This document shows, piece after piece, positions 1-6,328 of a stretch of DNA of 7,794 nt (the stretch's first letter is position 1; each line of letters starts with the position of its first letter). The notes under the pieces are model-generated. The model was not told the origin of the DNA, ran no database searches, and saw only the letters and a program-made list of their open reading frames with translations. Origin of the DNA: CAZCGA01 sp964498075. Lineage in GTDB: Bacteria > Desulfobacterota > Binatia > HRBIN30. The position numbers and the translations under genes are program-made. The DNA is taken from NCBI GenBank assembly GCA_964498075.1, contig CAZCGA010000222.1, forward strand, positions 1-7,794. The letters are read 5' to 3'.

Positions 1-649
1 GCGCGTACCACTCGAGGTTGTAGGTCGAGAAGTCGAGCTCCTGCACCTCGATCTCCTCGTGCACGTGCTCGGGGGTCATGTGGTGCATGGCGCGCAGCAG
101 CGGCAGGAGGCGGTCGCCGCGCTCGTAGGTCTGCCGGCAGCGAAGCAGGCGCGGGTCGGTGCCGTCGGGGCTGGGGACGTCCTCAGGAGCGGGGAACGGC
201 TCGAGGCTCTCCCAGAACGGCAGCGAGCGCAAGCGCGTGTCCGCCGAGATCAGATTAACGAGGTGCGTCGTCCCGGAGCGCGGCAGTCCGGCGATGATGA
301 TGGGCTGGCGGAGCTGCACGTCGAGGATTTCGGGGTGGTACTTGAGCAGGTCTTCGAGCCGCAGGCGGTTCGAGAGCACGCGCACGCAGTTGCCGAAGAC
401 CGTCAGGCGTCCGAGCGGGTTCAGCTCAGCGTCCTCGTCGGCCGCGGCGAGCCAGACGCGCAGGCGTGCGCGAAAGTCCTGCGCGCCGAAGTCGGACAGG
501 CCGGTGCGCTGCCGCGCCGCCGTGAGGACCACGTCCTCGGTGAGCGATACGGGCACCTGGCTCGCTGCTGCGATCGCTGCCTGCTGCGCCGGCGTGAAGA
601 CCGGCGCGGCGAGGTCCGTGATGTGTATGTCGTCGAGGTGATCGCCCAC
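1..649 (-). CDS. Sulfotransferase family protein (3' end beyond the left edge)
   Basis: Probable PAPS-dependent sulfotransferase, which would transfer a sulfuryl group from PAPS to a hydroxyl or amine acceptor in the cytoplasm. My own translation gives 216 residues before the window edge. Residues 121-130 read GLPRSGTTHL, the P-loop-like 5'-phosphosulfate-binding motif of the family. It is preceded by a region with NPLG (77-80) and a RLRLEDLLKYHPEIL stretch (95-109) of the kind found ahead of the motif in this bacterial group. The 3'-phosphate-binding motif and C-terminus lie outside the window. The start is GTG, chosen because GGAG sits 7 nt upstream and because the preceding reading frame, though open, looks non-coding in this phase. 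It is the last visible gene of the minus-strand operon with the SDR and Gfo genes. Family assignment is firm; the acceptor cannot be told from sequence. Confidence 0.9.
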   Translation of the reverse strand, partial: MGDHLDDIHITDLAAPVFTPAQQAAIAAASQVPVSLTEDVVLTAARQRTGLSDFGAQDFRARLRVWLAAADEDAELNPLGRLTVFGNCVRVLSNRLRLEDLLKYHPEILDVQLRQPIIIAGLPRSGTTHLVNLISADTRLRSLPFWESLEPFPAPEDVPSPDGTDPRLLRCRQTYERGDRLLPLLRAMHHMTPEHVHEEIEVQELDFSTYNLEWYA

Positions 650-653
650 GTTG

Positions 654-767
654 TCACTCCGGATAGATCGTGTCCGAGCTCCAGTAGGCGCGCATCGATG
701 TGATGCGACCGGCGGCGTCGAAGGTCATGACGTCGAGCGTCTCGATCACCATCCCCTTCGCATTCTC
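654..767 (-). pseudogene. C-terminal remnant of an NTF2/SnoaL-like (ketosteroid-isomerase-fold) gene
   Basis: Between the SDR stop and the sulfotransferase start there is a frame of 37 codons ending in TGA. It contains IETLDVMTFDAAGRITSMRAYW, split here as IETLDVMTFD then AAGRITSMRAYW, the typical final beta-strand hairpin of nuclear transport factor 2-like and steroid delta-isomerase-like proteins. Such proteins are normally about 120-150 residues. Here the frame runs into the SDR stop codon and only the C-terminus survives. Third positions are about 89% G/C (33 of 37), as in a real gene. An internal ATG at 752 could give a 32-residue peptide, but no well-spaced ribosome site precedes it and such a peptide could not form the fold. 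An internal deletion that removed the 5' part is the simplest reading. Family recognition is from memory of the motif, not a search. Confidence 0.65.
657..660 (-). promoter_or_regulatory. Ribosome binding site fixing the GTG start of the sulfotransferase
   Basis: GGAG lies 7 nt before the GTG start at 649. It overlaps the last sense codon and stop of the NTF2-like stub (stop at 656-654), so translation of the stub could be coupled to the sulfotransferase. This may be why the stub's 3' end has been kept. The motif is seen directly; the coupling is inferred. Confidence 0.55.
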
Positions 768-1521
768 AGGCAATCGAGTAGCCGCCGTCGACGGGCAGGG
801 TCTGCCCGGTGATGTAGCGCGCCGCCGGGCTCGCCAGGAAAAGCACGGCCGGGGCGACGTCCTCGGGCGTGCCCCAGCGCGCCAGCGGCATGCGCTCGAA
901 GTCCTTGCGCGTGAATTCAGGGAGTCCTTGGATGCGTGCGGTCATGTTGGAACGGATCAGCCCCGGGGCGACGGCGTTGACGCGGATACCGTCCTTCGCC
1001 CATGCCGCCGCGAGCGTCTTCGTCATTTGCACGATCGCGGCCTTCGCCGCGCCATAGCCGGGCACGGCCGTGATGCCGAAGTAGGAGGACATCGAGGCAA
1101 GGTTGACGACGCTCGCGCCGCCGTCGAGCTTGCTCTGCGCGAGCTTCTCGCGGCAGGCGGCGGACATCCGGTACGCGCTGAATAGGTTGATGCGCACCGT
1201 CTCCTCGAAGACCTGCGGCTCGTACTCGCTCCTGCCGCCGGGCAGGTTCGCGCCGGCGTTGTTGACGAGCACGTCGAGCGAGGGCAGCGAGTGCGCCAGC
1301 GCTTCGATCGCCGCCGCGTCGGTCACCTCGAGCCTCCGGTATTCGAGACCCGCGAGGTCGGTGTCGTAGTCGGTGGCTGCCGCGCGCCGGCCGGTGATCG
1401 TGACGTGCGCCGCGGCGTCAGCGAAGGCGCGCGCGATGCCGTGCCCGATGCCGCTCGATCCGCCGGTCACCAGCACGTGCAGACCCGAGAGGTCGAAGCG
1501 CACGCGATCCGACGCGTTCAT
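766..1521 (-). CDS. SDR family NAD(P)-dependent oxidoreductase
   Basis: Classical short-chain dehydrogenase/reductase of 251 residues, the usual length. It should interconvert an alcohol and a ketone using NAD(P)(H) in the cytoplasm. The Rossmann motif TGGSSGIG is at residues 19-26 and NNAG at 87-90. The helix-4 Asn is at 112, and the catalytic Ser143 and Tyr156-x-x-x-Lys160 are present, so the active site is complete. Arg45-Arg46 after the second strand leans towards NADP(H), an inference only. The C-terminus (TGQTLPVDGGYSIA) is the normal FabG-like ending, so the gene itself is intact. The ATG overlaps the Gfo gene stop in an ATGA, with GAGAAGG 7 nt upstream. This implies translational coupling with the Gfo gene. 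The frame stays open upstream inside the Gfo gene, but those residues are not SDR-like. The substrate is unknown. Confidence 0.95.
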   Translation of the reverse strand: MNASDRVRFDLSGLHVLVTGGSSGIGHGIARAFADAAAHVTITGRRAAATDYDTDLAGLEYRRLEVTDAAAIEALAHSLPSLDVLVNNAGANLPGGRSEYEPQVFEETVRINLFSAYRMSAACREKLAQSKLDGGASVVNLASMSSYFGITAVPGYGAAKAAIVQMTKTLAAAWAKDGIRVNAVAPGLIRSNMTARIQGLPEFTRKDFERMPLARWGTPEDVAPAVLFLASPAARYITGQTLPVDGGYSIA

Positions 1522-2528
1522 TCCCACACCTTCTCCCAGCGGCGCGTCTCGGCCGAGCGGTAGAGGGCGAGCGCGACGCGCAGCTCGCCGACGGCCATTT
1601 CCGGTCCGGCCGCGGGCGGTTTGCCGTCGAGCACGGCGGCGGCGAAATCGGCGAACTCGCCAGGGTACGAGCGGACATACCCGCCGACTTCTCCGACCGG
1701 CTGCCCGTCGGGATGCTCGGCATTCCACAGCACCGCGCGTCCGGACCGTTCGATGGTGATCTCGCCGTGTGCACCGGTGATGCGGAACATCGGCTCGGGC
1801 ACGAAGGGGCCTTCCTTCATGATGCCGTCGAGCACAGCGACGACACCCGTGCGAAAGCGGAGCAGCGAGCGCAGCAGCGACTCGCCTTGCATCGCCGCGT
1901 AAGGGCGGCCGAGTGCGCCGACGACCTCGTCGATCTCGCCGAGCAACATGCGCAGCGGGCGCACCCAATGTGGGGCGGCGTCGAGGGCGATGCCGCCGCC
2001 CGCCACGCGATTGTCGAGGCGCCACGGTCGCTCGCCGCCGTAGTAGATCGGCATGGGCGGAATCGCAAAGCTGGCGCGCGCCGTCACGACGTCGCCGATG
2101 GCGCCGGCGTCGAGCTGCCGCTGCGCTTCGAGGACCTCCGGCCAGTATTGCGTGTTCTCCGCAACCATGAAGACCGTGCCGGCACGGCGCCAGGCGGCGA
2201 GGATGCGCTCGCAGGCGTCGAGCGTCGTCGCCAGCGGCTTTTCCAGTAGCACGTGCTTACGCGCGGCGAATGCGCGCACCGCCGCCGCCTCGTGCAAGTC
2301 GTGCGGCAGCATCAGATCGACGGCGTCGAAGTCGCCGAGGGTAAGACCCTCCTCGAGGCTGGTGAAGGCGCGAGCGCCCGTCTCGCGCGCCATCGCCTCG
2401 GCGCGGGCGCGGTCGGCGTCGATGGCCGCGGTGATCTCGATCTGCGGCGCGCCTTCCCGAATGGCGGGCAGATGCACGCGCGCGATCGCGCCGCAGCCGA
2501 CCACCGCCATCGTGAGCTTGCGGGCCAT
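1518..2528 (-). CDS. Gfo/Idh/MocA family oxidoreductase
   Basis: NAD(P)-dependent dehydrogenase of the Gfo/Idh/MocA family, 336 residues, a normal length. Members oxidise or reduce sugars, inositols and related polyols, and some act on other substrates such as biliverdin. The N-terminal Rossmann domain has GCGAIARVH at residues 11-19. The diagnostic EKP, whose Lys is catalytic, is at 96-98 within HVLLEKPLA. The C-terminal domain has GGGIALDAAPHWV (177-189), with the conserved His at 187, and the family's typical beta-sheet substrate domain follows. The gene starts at ATG 2528. I see no strong Shine-Dalgarno sequence directly upstream, and an in-frame TAA lies one codon before the ATG. The gene overlaps the SDR by 4 bp, so the two proteins are probably made together and may act on successive steps. 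The substrate cannot be inferred. Confidence 0.93.
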   Translation of the reverse strand: MARKLTMAVVGCGAIARVHLPAIREGAPQIEITAAIDADRARAEAMARETGARAFTSLEEGLTLGDFDAVDLMLPHDLHEAAAVRAFAARKHVLLEKPLATTLDACERILAAWRRAGTVFMVAENTQYWPEVLEAQRQLDAGAIGDVVTARASFAIPPMPIYYGGERPWRLDNRVAGGGIALDAAPHWVRPLRMLLGEIDEVVGALGRPYAAMQGESLLRSLLRFRTGVVAVLDGIMKEGPFVPEPMFRITGAHGEITIERSGRAVLWNAEHPDGQPVGEVGGYVRSYPGEFADFAAAVLDGKPPAAGPEMAVGELRVALALYRSAETRRWEKVWE

Positions 2529-2531
2529 CCG

Positions 2532-2612
2532 TTACTTTTGGTCGATCCGTGTAGGCAACGTCAAGCGCTGCTCCTCCAAGGCGCGGAGCTGATGGCTCAC
2601 GACGGGGTCCAT
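2532..2612 (-). pseudogene. Short coding-like ORF, possible 3' remnant of a lost gene or a leader peptide
   Basis: A 26-codon frame starts at ATG 2612 and stops with TAA 3 nt before the Gfo ATG, in the same frame as Gfo. Its residues begin MDPVVSHQL and end PTRIDQK. Over 25 codons, G/C is about 84% at position 3, 68% at position 1 and 36% at position 2, the pattern of translated sequence in a GC-rich genome. Upstream the frame stays open into a more AT-rich stretch that does not look coding. GGAGGAG at 2577-2571 precedes an in-frame TTG at 2564, which would give a 10-codon leader ending at the same TAA. It could be the tail of a deleted upstream operon gene or a translated leader. I do not recognise the peptide. 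Confidence 0.35.
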
Positions 2613-2670
2613 GGCTGCGAATTTCTTAGCACGAGGTTGAGAAGTTATCGCTTGTCCCCTCAGTGGCCAA

Positions 2671-2693
2671 TGTGATCTGTAGCTGTCACAGAT
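2671..2693. promoter_or_regulatory. Overlapping inverted repeats, candidate operator
   Basis: Two dyads overlap here: TGTGA (2671-2675) with TCACA (2686-2690) across 10 nt, and ATCTGT (2675-2680) with ACAGAT (2688-2693) across 7 nt. They end 33 bp before the HD gene start and lie in the divergent intergenic region, a usual position for a regulator site. No adjacent regulator gene is visible, so the binding protein is unknown. Confidence 0.3.
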
Positions 2694-2712
2694 GAGCCCC
2701 GTTCACGCAAGC

Positions 2713-2717
2713 AGGAG
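2713..2717 (+). promoter_or_regulatory. Ribosome binding site of the HD-domain gene
   Basis: AGGAG ends 9 nt before ATG 2727 and supports that start over later in-frame candidates. Confidence 0.6.
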
Positions 2718-2726
2718 TGGCTGCGG

Positions 2727-3500
2727 ATGAGCGCCGAGGTGGGAACGCTCGCCTGGGCACGGCGGACCGGTGGTATCCTCAGCATTGGCGACAAGGTCTC
2801 AATCCTAGCCACCGCGGTGGCGTATCAGTTGCGGCTGTTGCCGGCGCAGGTGCGCTGGCAGCTCGGACTGGCTGGACCGCCTGCGCGCGTCTTCGATCCG
2901 GATGCGATGCACGCTCCTGACTCGCGAGCGGCAAAAGTGGCGGAGGAGCACCTCGGGGCGCTCGCCGAGCCCTATCTTGTGAACCACTCGATTCGAACCT
3001 ATTGGTTCAGCCGCGTCTTGGCGACGCATCAGGGAGTTCGCTTCGACGACGAGCTGTTGTACGTCGCCAGCCTGCTGCACGACCTTGGCCTGTTGGCTCC
3101 CTACCTGGGCGGTCCCGGGCGGCCGGAGTGCTTCACGCTCCGCGGTGCCGACGCCGCGTCGAAGCTGGTAGAAGGCGCCGGCTGGGATGCCGAGCGGCGG
3201 GACCGCCTGGCCGAGGTCATCACCCTGCACGCCAACGTGCGCGTTGGTCTCGAGCATGGGCTCGAGGCGCATCTCATGAACGCTGGGGTTCTCGTCGATG
3301 TGACCGCCCTGCGGATCTGGGAGATCAACGCGCAAGACGTGGTTGCACTCGTGGAGCGTCTCCCGCGGTTGGATATGAAGCGCAGACTCTGGGGTGTCTG
3401 GAAGGCGGAGGCCGATGCGCACCCGGCGTGCCGCGGTCACTTCGCCAACCGCTATCTGCAGTTCGGCCATCGGGTCCGCTCCGCCCCGTTTTCGGAGTGA
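2727..3500 (+). CDS. HD domain-containing protein, cyanamide-hydratase-like
   Basis: Metal-dependent HD-superfamily protein of 257 residues. All the metal ligands of the family appear present: His87 (in NHSIRTYWF), His118-Asp119 (in LLHDLGL), then probably His168 and Asp191. The NHS-x-R-TYWF pattern followed by LLYVASLLHDLGL is most like the HD proteins related to yeast cyanamide hydratase. HD proteins are more often phosphohydrolases, and the actual substrate is not known. About 80 residues precede the first ligand. They contain a mildly hydrophobic helical segment (about 26-50) but no clear signal peptide. The gene is a single transcription unit. It is divergent from the Gfo operon and convergent with the P450 gene across 39 bp. 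Start chosen by the AGGAG ribosome site. Confidence 0.85.
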   Translation: MSAEVGTLAWARRTGGILSIGDKVSILATAVAYQLRLLPAQVRWQLGLAGPPARVFDPDAMHAPDSRAAKVAEEHLGALAEPYLVNHSIRTYWFSRVLATHQGVRFDDELLYVASLLHDLGLLAPYLGGPGRPECFTLRGADAASKLVEGAGWDAERRDRLAEVITLHANVRVGLEHGLEAHLMNAGVLVDVTALRIWEINAQDVVALVERLPRLDMKRRLWGVWKAEADAHPACRGHFANRYLQFGHRVRSAPFSE

Positions 3501-3539
3501 GGGGCACCGTGCGTCGCTGGTAGGCGCGCCGCCGCCACG

Positions 3540-4796
3540 TCAACTCGAACTGGCCCCCGGCGCGATCCGCCAGCGCATCGGGGCGCGCTTGATGCCGCCG
3601 ACGAAGCTCGAGCGCACGCGTACCGCGGGGCCCGCCGGCTCGCACGATTCGAGACGCTCGCGCAGCTGCGCGAAGGCGTGGTGCAGCTCTAGGCGCGCGA
3701 GATGTGCGCCGAGGCAGACGTGCTCGCCCATCCCAAAAGCGATGTGCGGGTTCGGGTGGCGGTCGATGCGAAAGGCGAACGGGTCGTCGAAGACCTCCTC
3801 GTCGCGGTTCCCCGAGGCGTAGAAGAGGCAGACCGACTGGCCGGTGCGGATGGTCTTACCACGCAGCTCGTAGTCGCGGGTCGCGGTCCGGGAGAACTGG
3901 ATGACCGGTGTCGTCCAGCGGACGGTCTCCTCGACGGCGTCCTCGAGCAAGGAGGCATCACCGCGGAGCTTTTGCCACTCGGCGGGATTCTCGAGAAATG
4001 CCAGCATGCCGCCGGTCATCGCGTTGCGCGTCGTCTCATTGCCGGCAACGACGAGCAGGAAGTAGTAGGAGAGCAACTCGACGGGTGGCAGCGGCGCACC
4101 GTCAACCTCGGCGTTCGCGACCACGCTGACGATGTCGTCTGTGGGCTTGGCGCGGCGCTCCGTAGAGAGGTCATTGAAGTACGTGAACAGCTCCAGGCGG
4201 GCTCGATCGAGCGTCTCCGTTGGTGTTGCACCGTGCTGGAACTCGGGGTCCTGCGGCGCGATGATCTCGTTGGTCCAACGGAAGAGCAGCTCCCAGTCGC
4301 GGCGCGGGACGCCGAGCATCTCGGCGATCACCGCGATCGTGATGCGCGCCGACACGTCGCGCACGAAATCGCCCGAGGTCTTGTCGGCCGCAGCATCGAG
4401 CACCTCGCGCGTGACGCGCGCGACCTTGCCGTTCATCGCCCGAATGGCGCGCGGCGTAAACCACCGGCTGGTCACGCGCCGGTAGCGGGCGTGATCGGGT
4501 GGATCCATGTTCAGCAGGTGGCGCGCCGCCCCCTCCGGAGGCGGCGGCAGGTCGTTGGTGAACACGGCGAGGCGCGGCGCGTTCAGGAAGATCTCCGGCT
4601 GCTTGCCGATCTCAATGATGTCGGCGTGCTTGGTGATCGCCCAGAACGGGTCGACGTTCGGTCGCTCGTACCAGAAGACCGGGTCGTGACGGCGCAGCCA
4701 GGTCCATTCGGGATGCGGGTAACCGTGCTGCTCGTAATGCTCGGGCGTGGCGAGGTCGAGGGTTGCCGGGTCGAAATCGCGATTGCTGGTGTGCAT
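3540..4796 (-). CDS. Cytochrome P450, bacterial class, CYP125/124/142-like
   Basis: Soluble heme-thiolate monooxygenase of 418 residues, a normal bacterial P450 length. It uses O2 and electrons from a ferredoxin or similar partner to hydroxylate a substrate. The I-helix oxygen-activation motif AGNETTRN is at 251-258 and the K-helix ExxR at Glu290-Arg293. The heme-binding loop FGMGEHVCLG is at 354-363 with the ligand Cys361. The phrases NMDPPDHARYRR (96-107), AGNETTRN and FVGGIKRAPMRW (398-409) are like P450s that act on sterol side chains, methyl-branched lipids and terpenoids, but the subfamily is inferred by eye. An AAGGAG site about 10 nt before ATG 4796 supports the start. It lies 64 bp after the MBL gene and is probably co-transcribed with it. 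No ferredoxin or reductase gene is visible nearby. Confidence 0.95.
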   Translation of the reverse strand: MHTSNRDFDPATLDLATPEHYEQHGYPHPEWTWLRRHDPVFWYERPNVDPFWAITKHADIIEIGKQPEIFLNAPRLAVFTNDLPPPPEGAARHLLNMDPPDHARYRRVTSRWFTPRAIRAMNGKVARVTREVLDAAADKTSGDFVRDVSARITIAVIAEMLGVPRRDWELLFRWTNEIIAPQDPEFQHGATPTETLDRARLELFTYFNDLSTERRAKPTDDIVSVVANAEVDGAPLPPVELLSYYFLLVVAGNETTRNAMTGGMLAFLENPAEWQKLRGDASLLEDAVEETVRWTTPVIQFSRTATRDYELRGKTIRTGQSVCLFYASGNRDEEVFDDPFAFRIDRHPNPHIAFGMGEHVCLGAHLARLELHHAFAQLRERLESCEPAGPAVRVRSSFVGGIKRAPMRWRIAPGASSS

Positions 4797-4860
4797 GGCC
4801 GGGCGTCTCCTTGTTGGGCAGGTGTGGCTGAGCAAGACTACTCTGATCGGGCTGGCTATG

Positions 4861-6114
4861 TCAGCTCGCAGCGCTCGCGAGGGCGCGTTTGGTGCGCTCG
4901 ATCTGGTGGCGCAGCCAGCCCGTCTCCCAGAAGTTCTGGCCGCCGCGCTCTTCGAGGAGGCGTTCGTGCGCCGCAAGGTATGCTTCGAGGGCCGGGCGAG
5001 ATGCCGGCTCGGCGGCGAGCGCGATCTCGGCGAGATGGATCGCGGCGACGGCCTCGCCGGCTGCGAGCCGCTGGCGCGCCCGTGCGGCGACGACCGCAGC
5101 GCCACCGGCGAGCTCGACCACGTCCGGGTAGACTTCGTTCGGCAGCACCGGGTACAGCTCCGTCGTCGAGCGCTGGTGGAACCAGCCGGCATAGCCCTCC
5201 CACGTCGCGCGCACGCCCCATGCGACGCAGCCGTAGCCCTGCCCCACCTCGAGCTCGGGCGGCAGCTGGATCTCGCGCATCAGCGTGAAGACGTCCTTGC
5301 CTTCGTTCATTCCCTTCACGGTCTCGTCGTGGACGTAGCGGACGGCGTCGCGCAGGCGCGTCAGCTCGCCGCGGACGACGTCGGCGCCGCGGATCGGTGT
5401 GAAGTGTCCGGTGAGGAGCAGCTCCGGTTCGAGCGCGAGCACGCGGTTCACGGAGTCGATGAACGGTAGGGCGAAGCGGTAGCGATCGCCGCGCAGCGTG
5501 ACCAGGTTCGGGAAGTGCCCGAACAGGGCGCTGAAGACGTTGCCGACGAAAGCCGCGCGGCGTTGCGGAAGCCAGACGCACAGCGAGTCGATGGTCTCGC
5601 CGCCCGGCGTCGAGAGCAGCTCGAAGCGGACGCCACCGAGGTCGAACTCGTATCGGTCCGTGAAGGTGATGGTCGGCTCGGGCCGCGCCTGCACGTGCCG
5701 GTTCTTCTCCGCCTTGCCGACGGCGGTGGGGAAGAACGGCGCGCTGTGGGCAACGCGGAAGGGGTGGATGCGCGCGTCGTCCTCCTGGCAGACGCGGTTG
5801 TTCGCCTGCGCGATGATTTCGGTGCCCGGCTCGCGGAACAGCTCGACGCCGCCCACATGGTCGACGTGCGCCTGTGTGAGCAGAATGTAGCGCACGGGGC
5901 CGCGGTCGACCGCGTCGAACAGGCGCTTGTGCACCGACGCTTCGAAGCCCATCCCGGTGTTGATCACCACGCGCCCCTCGCGCGTCACGACGAGGTACGA
6001 GTTCGACAGTCCCTCGGAGAGCCAGATCCAGTCGGCGACGCGTGTCGCCGCCGTCTGGCTTGCCGGCCGGATGTCGAACGCCCCCGGTCGGGAGCGGTAC
6101 AGCGGCTCGCTCAT
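4861..6114 (-). CDS. MBL-fold protein with alkyl-sulfatase-type dimerisation domain
   Basis: Metallo-beta-lactamase-fold hydrolase of 417 residues. Residues about 25-240 form the MBL domain, with TQAHVDHVGG at 80-89, TPGGETIDS at 169-177 and LLTGH at 233-237. Residues about 245-385 match the alkyl sulfatase dimerisation domain, including HDETVKGMNEGKD, LPPELEVGQGYG and WEGYAGWF. SdsA1-type alkyl sulfatases hydrolyse sulfate esters such as SDS and are about 650 residues long; this protein lacks their C-terminal SCP2-like domain. The first residue of the HxHxDH motif is Gln81 rather than His, and the later acidic ligand position appears to be Asn192. Metal binding may therefore differ from classic alkyl sulfatases, and sulfatase activity is uncertain. 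No signal peptide is seen. The start at ATG 6114 fits the onset of homology; the ribosome site (GAGAGG) is close and weak. The P450 gene follows. Confidence 0.88.
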   Translation of the reverse strand: MSEPLYRSRPGAFDIRPASQTAATRVADWIWLSEGLSNSYLVVTREGRVVINTGMGFEASVHKRLFDAVDRGPVRYILLTQAHVDHVGGVELFREPGTEIIAQANNRVCQEDDARIHPFRVAHSAPFFPTAVGKAEKNRHVQARPEPTITFTDRYEFDLGGVRFELLSTPGGETIDSLCVWLPQRRAAFVGNVFSALFGHFPNLVTLRGDRYRFALPFIDSVNRVLALEPELLLTGHFTPIRGADVVRGELTRLRDAVRYVHDETVKGMNEGKDVFTLMREIQLPPELEVGQGYGCVAWGVRATWEGYAGWFHQRSTTELYPVLPNEVYPDVVELAGGAAVVAARARQRLAAGEAVAAIHLAEIALAAEPASRPALEAYLAAHERLLEERGGQNFWETGWLRHQIERTKRALASAAS

Positions 6115-6328
6115 GGCCTCTCTATAAGCGGATCGCGGGTTCCGGCGCCAGCGCGCGCAGCCGTCAAGAAGTGCTGCATGCACAGATGAATGGTGCGCGC
6201 TGCCGGCCGAAGACGTTCCTAGGTAACGGTCATTCAAAGCACGCGGCCGACGCTGGAATCGGTGCGCCACGAGCTCCCAGACACCGTCGCGCTTTCGGTT
6301 TCTCGACGAGGCTGCTAGACACCTGCGC
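6115..6328. other. Divergent intergenic region between the MBL and oppD-like genes
   Basis: It must carry promoters for the MBL-P450 unit (leftward) and the ABC unit (rightward), but no -35/-10 pair with correct spacing stands out. Features seen are AGACACC repeated directly at 6279-6285 and 6317-6323 and a small dyad CTCG-A-CGAG at 6302-6310. A leftward TTGACG (the complement of CGTCAA at 6162-6167) has no properly spaced -10. The frame of the ABC gene is open back to a TAA at 6224-6226 but contains no ATG, and the extra residues are unlike the family. Confidence 0.4.

Larger units (their letters stand above)
2613..2726. promoter_or_regulatory. Divergent intergenic region, presumed promoters for the Gfo operon and the HD gene
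   Basis: This stretch separates divergent transcription units and is more AT-rich than its surroundings: about 51% G/C over 2611-2700, while the genes are clearly higher. It should hold promoters for both sides. A GATAAC on the minus strand is a weak -10 candidate for the leftward operon, with TTGGCC 15 nt before it. That spacing is short and I do not call it a promoter. No convincing sigma-70 pair was found for the rightward gene. Confidence 0.4.

Noticed and set aside
59..703. A 214-codon plus-strand frame opposite the sulfotransferase
   Set aside because: The minus strand encodes a clear sulfotransferase from a GTG start with a ribosome site, so the plus frame is a shadow.
1522..2025. N-terminal extension of the SDR to 419 residues
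   Set aside because: The extension overlaps the Gfo gene and is Arg-rich without SDR features; the ATG at 1521 has a good ribosome site.
2671..2690. TGTGA/TCACA pair as a CRP-type site
   Set aside because: CRP-type sites have 6 nt between the half-sites; here there are 10, so only a generic dyad is reported.
3501..3539. Possible bidirectional terminator between the convergent HD and P450 genes
   Set aside because: The only clear symmetry is GGCGCGCC at 3523-3530, which has no loop and no T-tract.
3702..5288. A 528-codon open frame on the plus strand opposite the P450 and MBL genes
   Set aside because: It is rich in Arg, Gly and Ala, has no domain, and runs antisense across two confident genes and their spacer.
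6279..6323. AGACACC direct repeat as a regulator site
   Set aside because: Two copies of 7 bp with a 38-bp offset are within chance for a GC-rich spacer and match no site I know.
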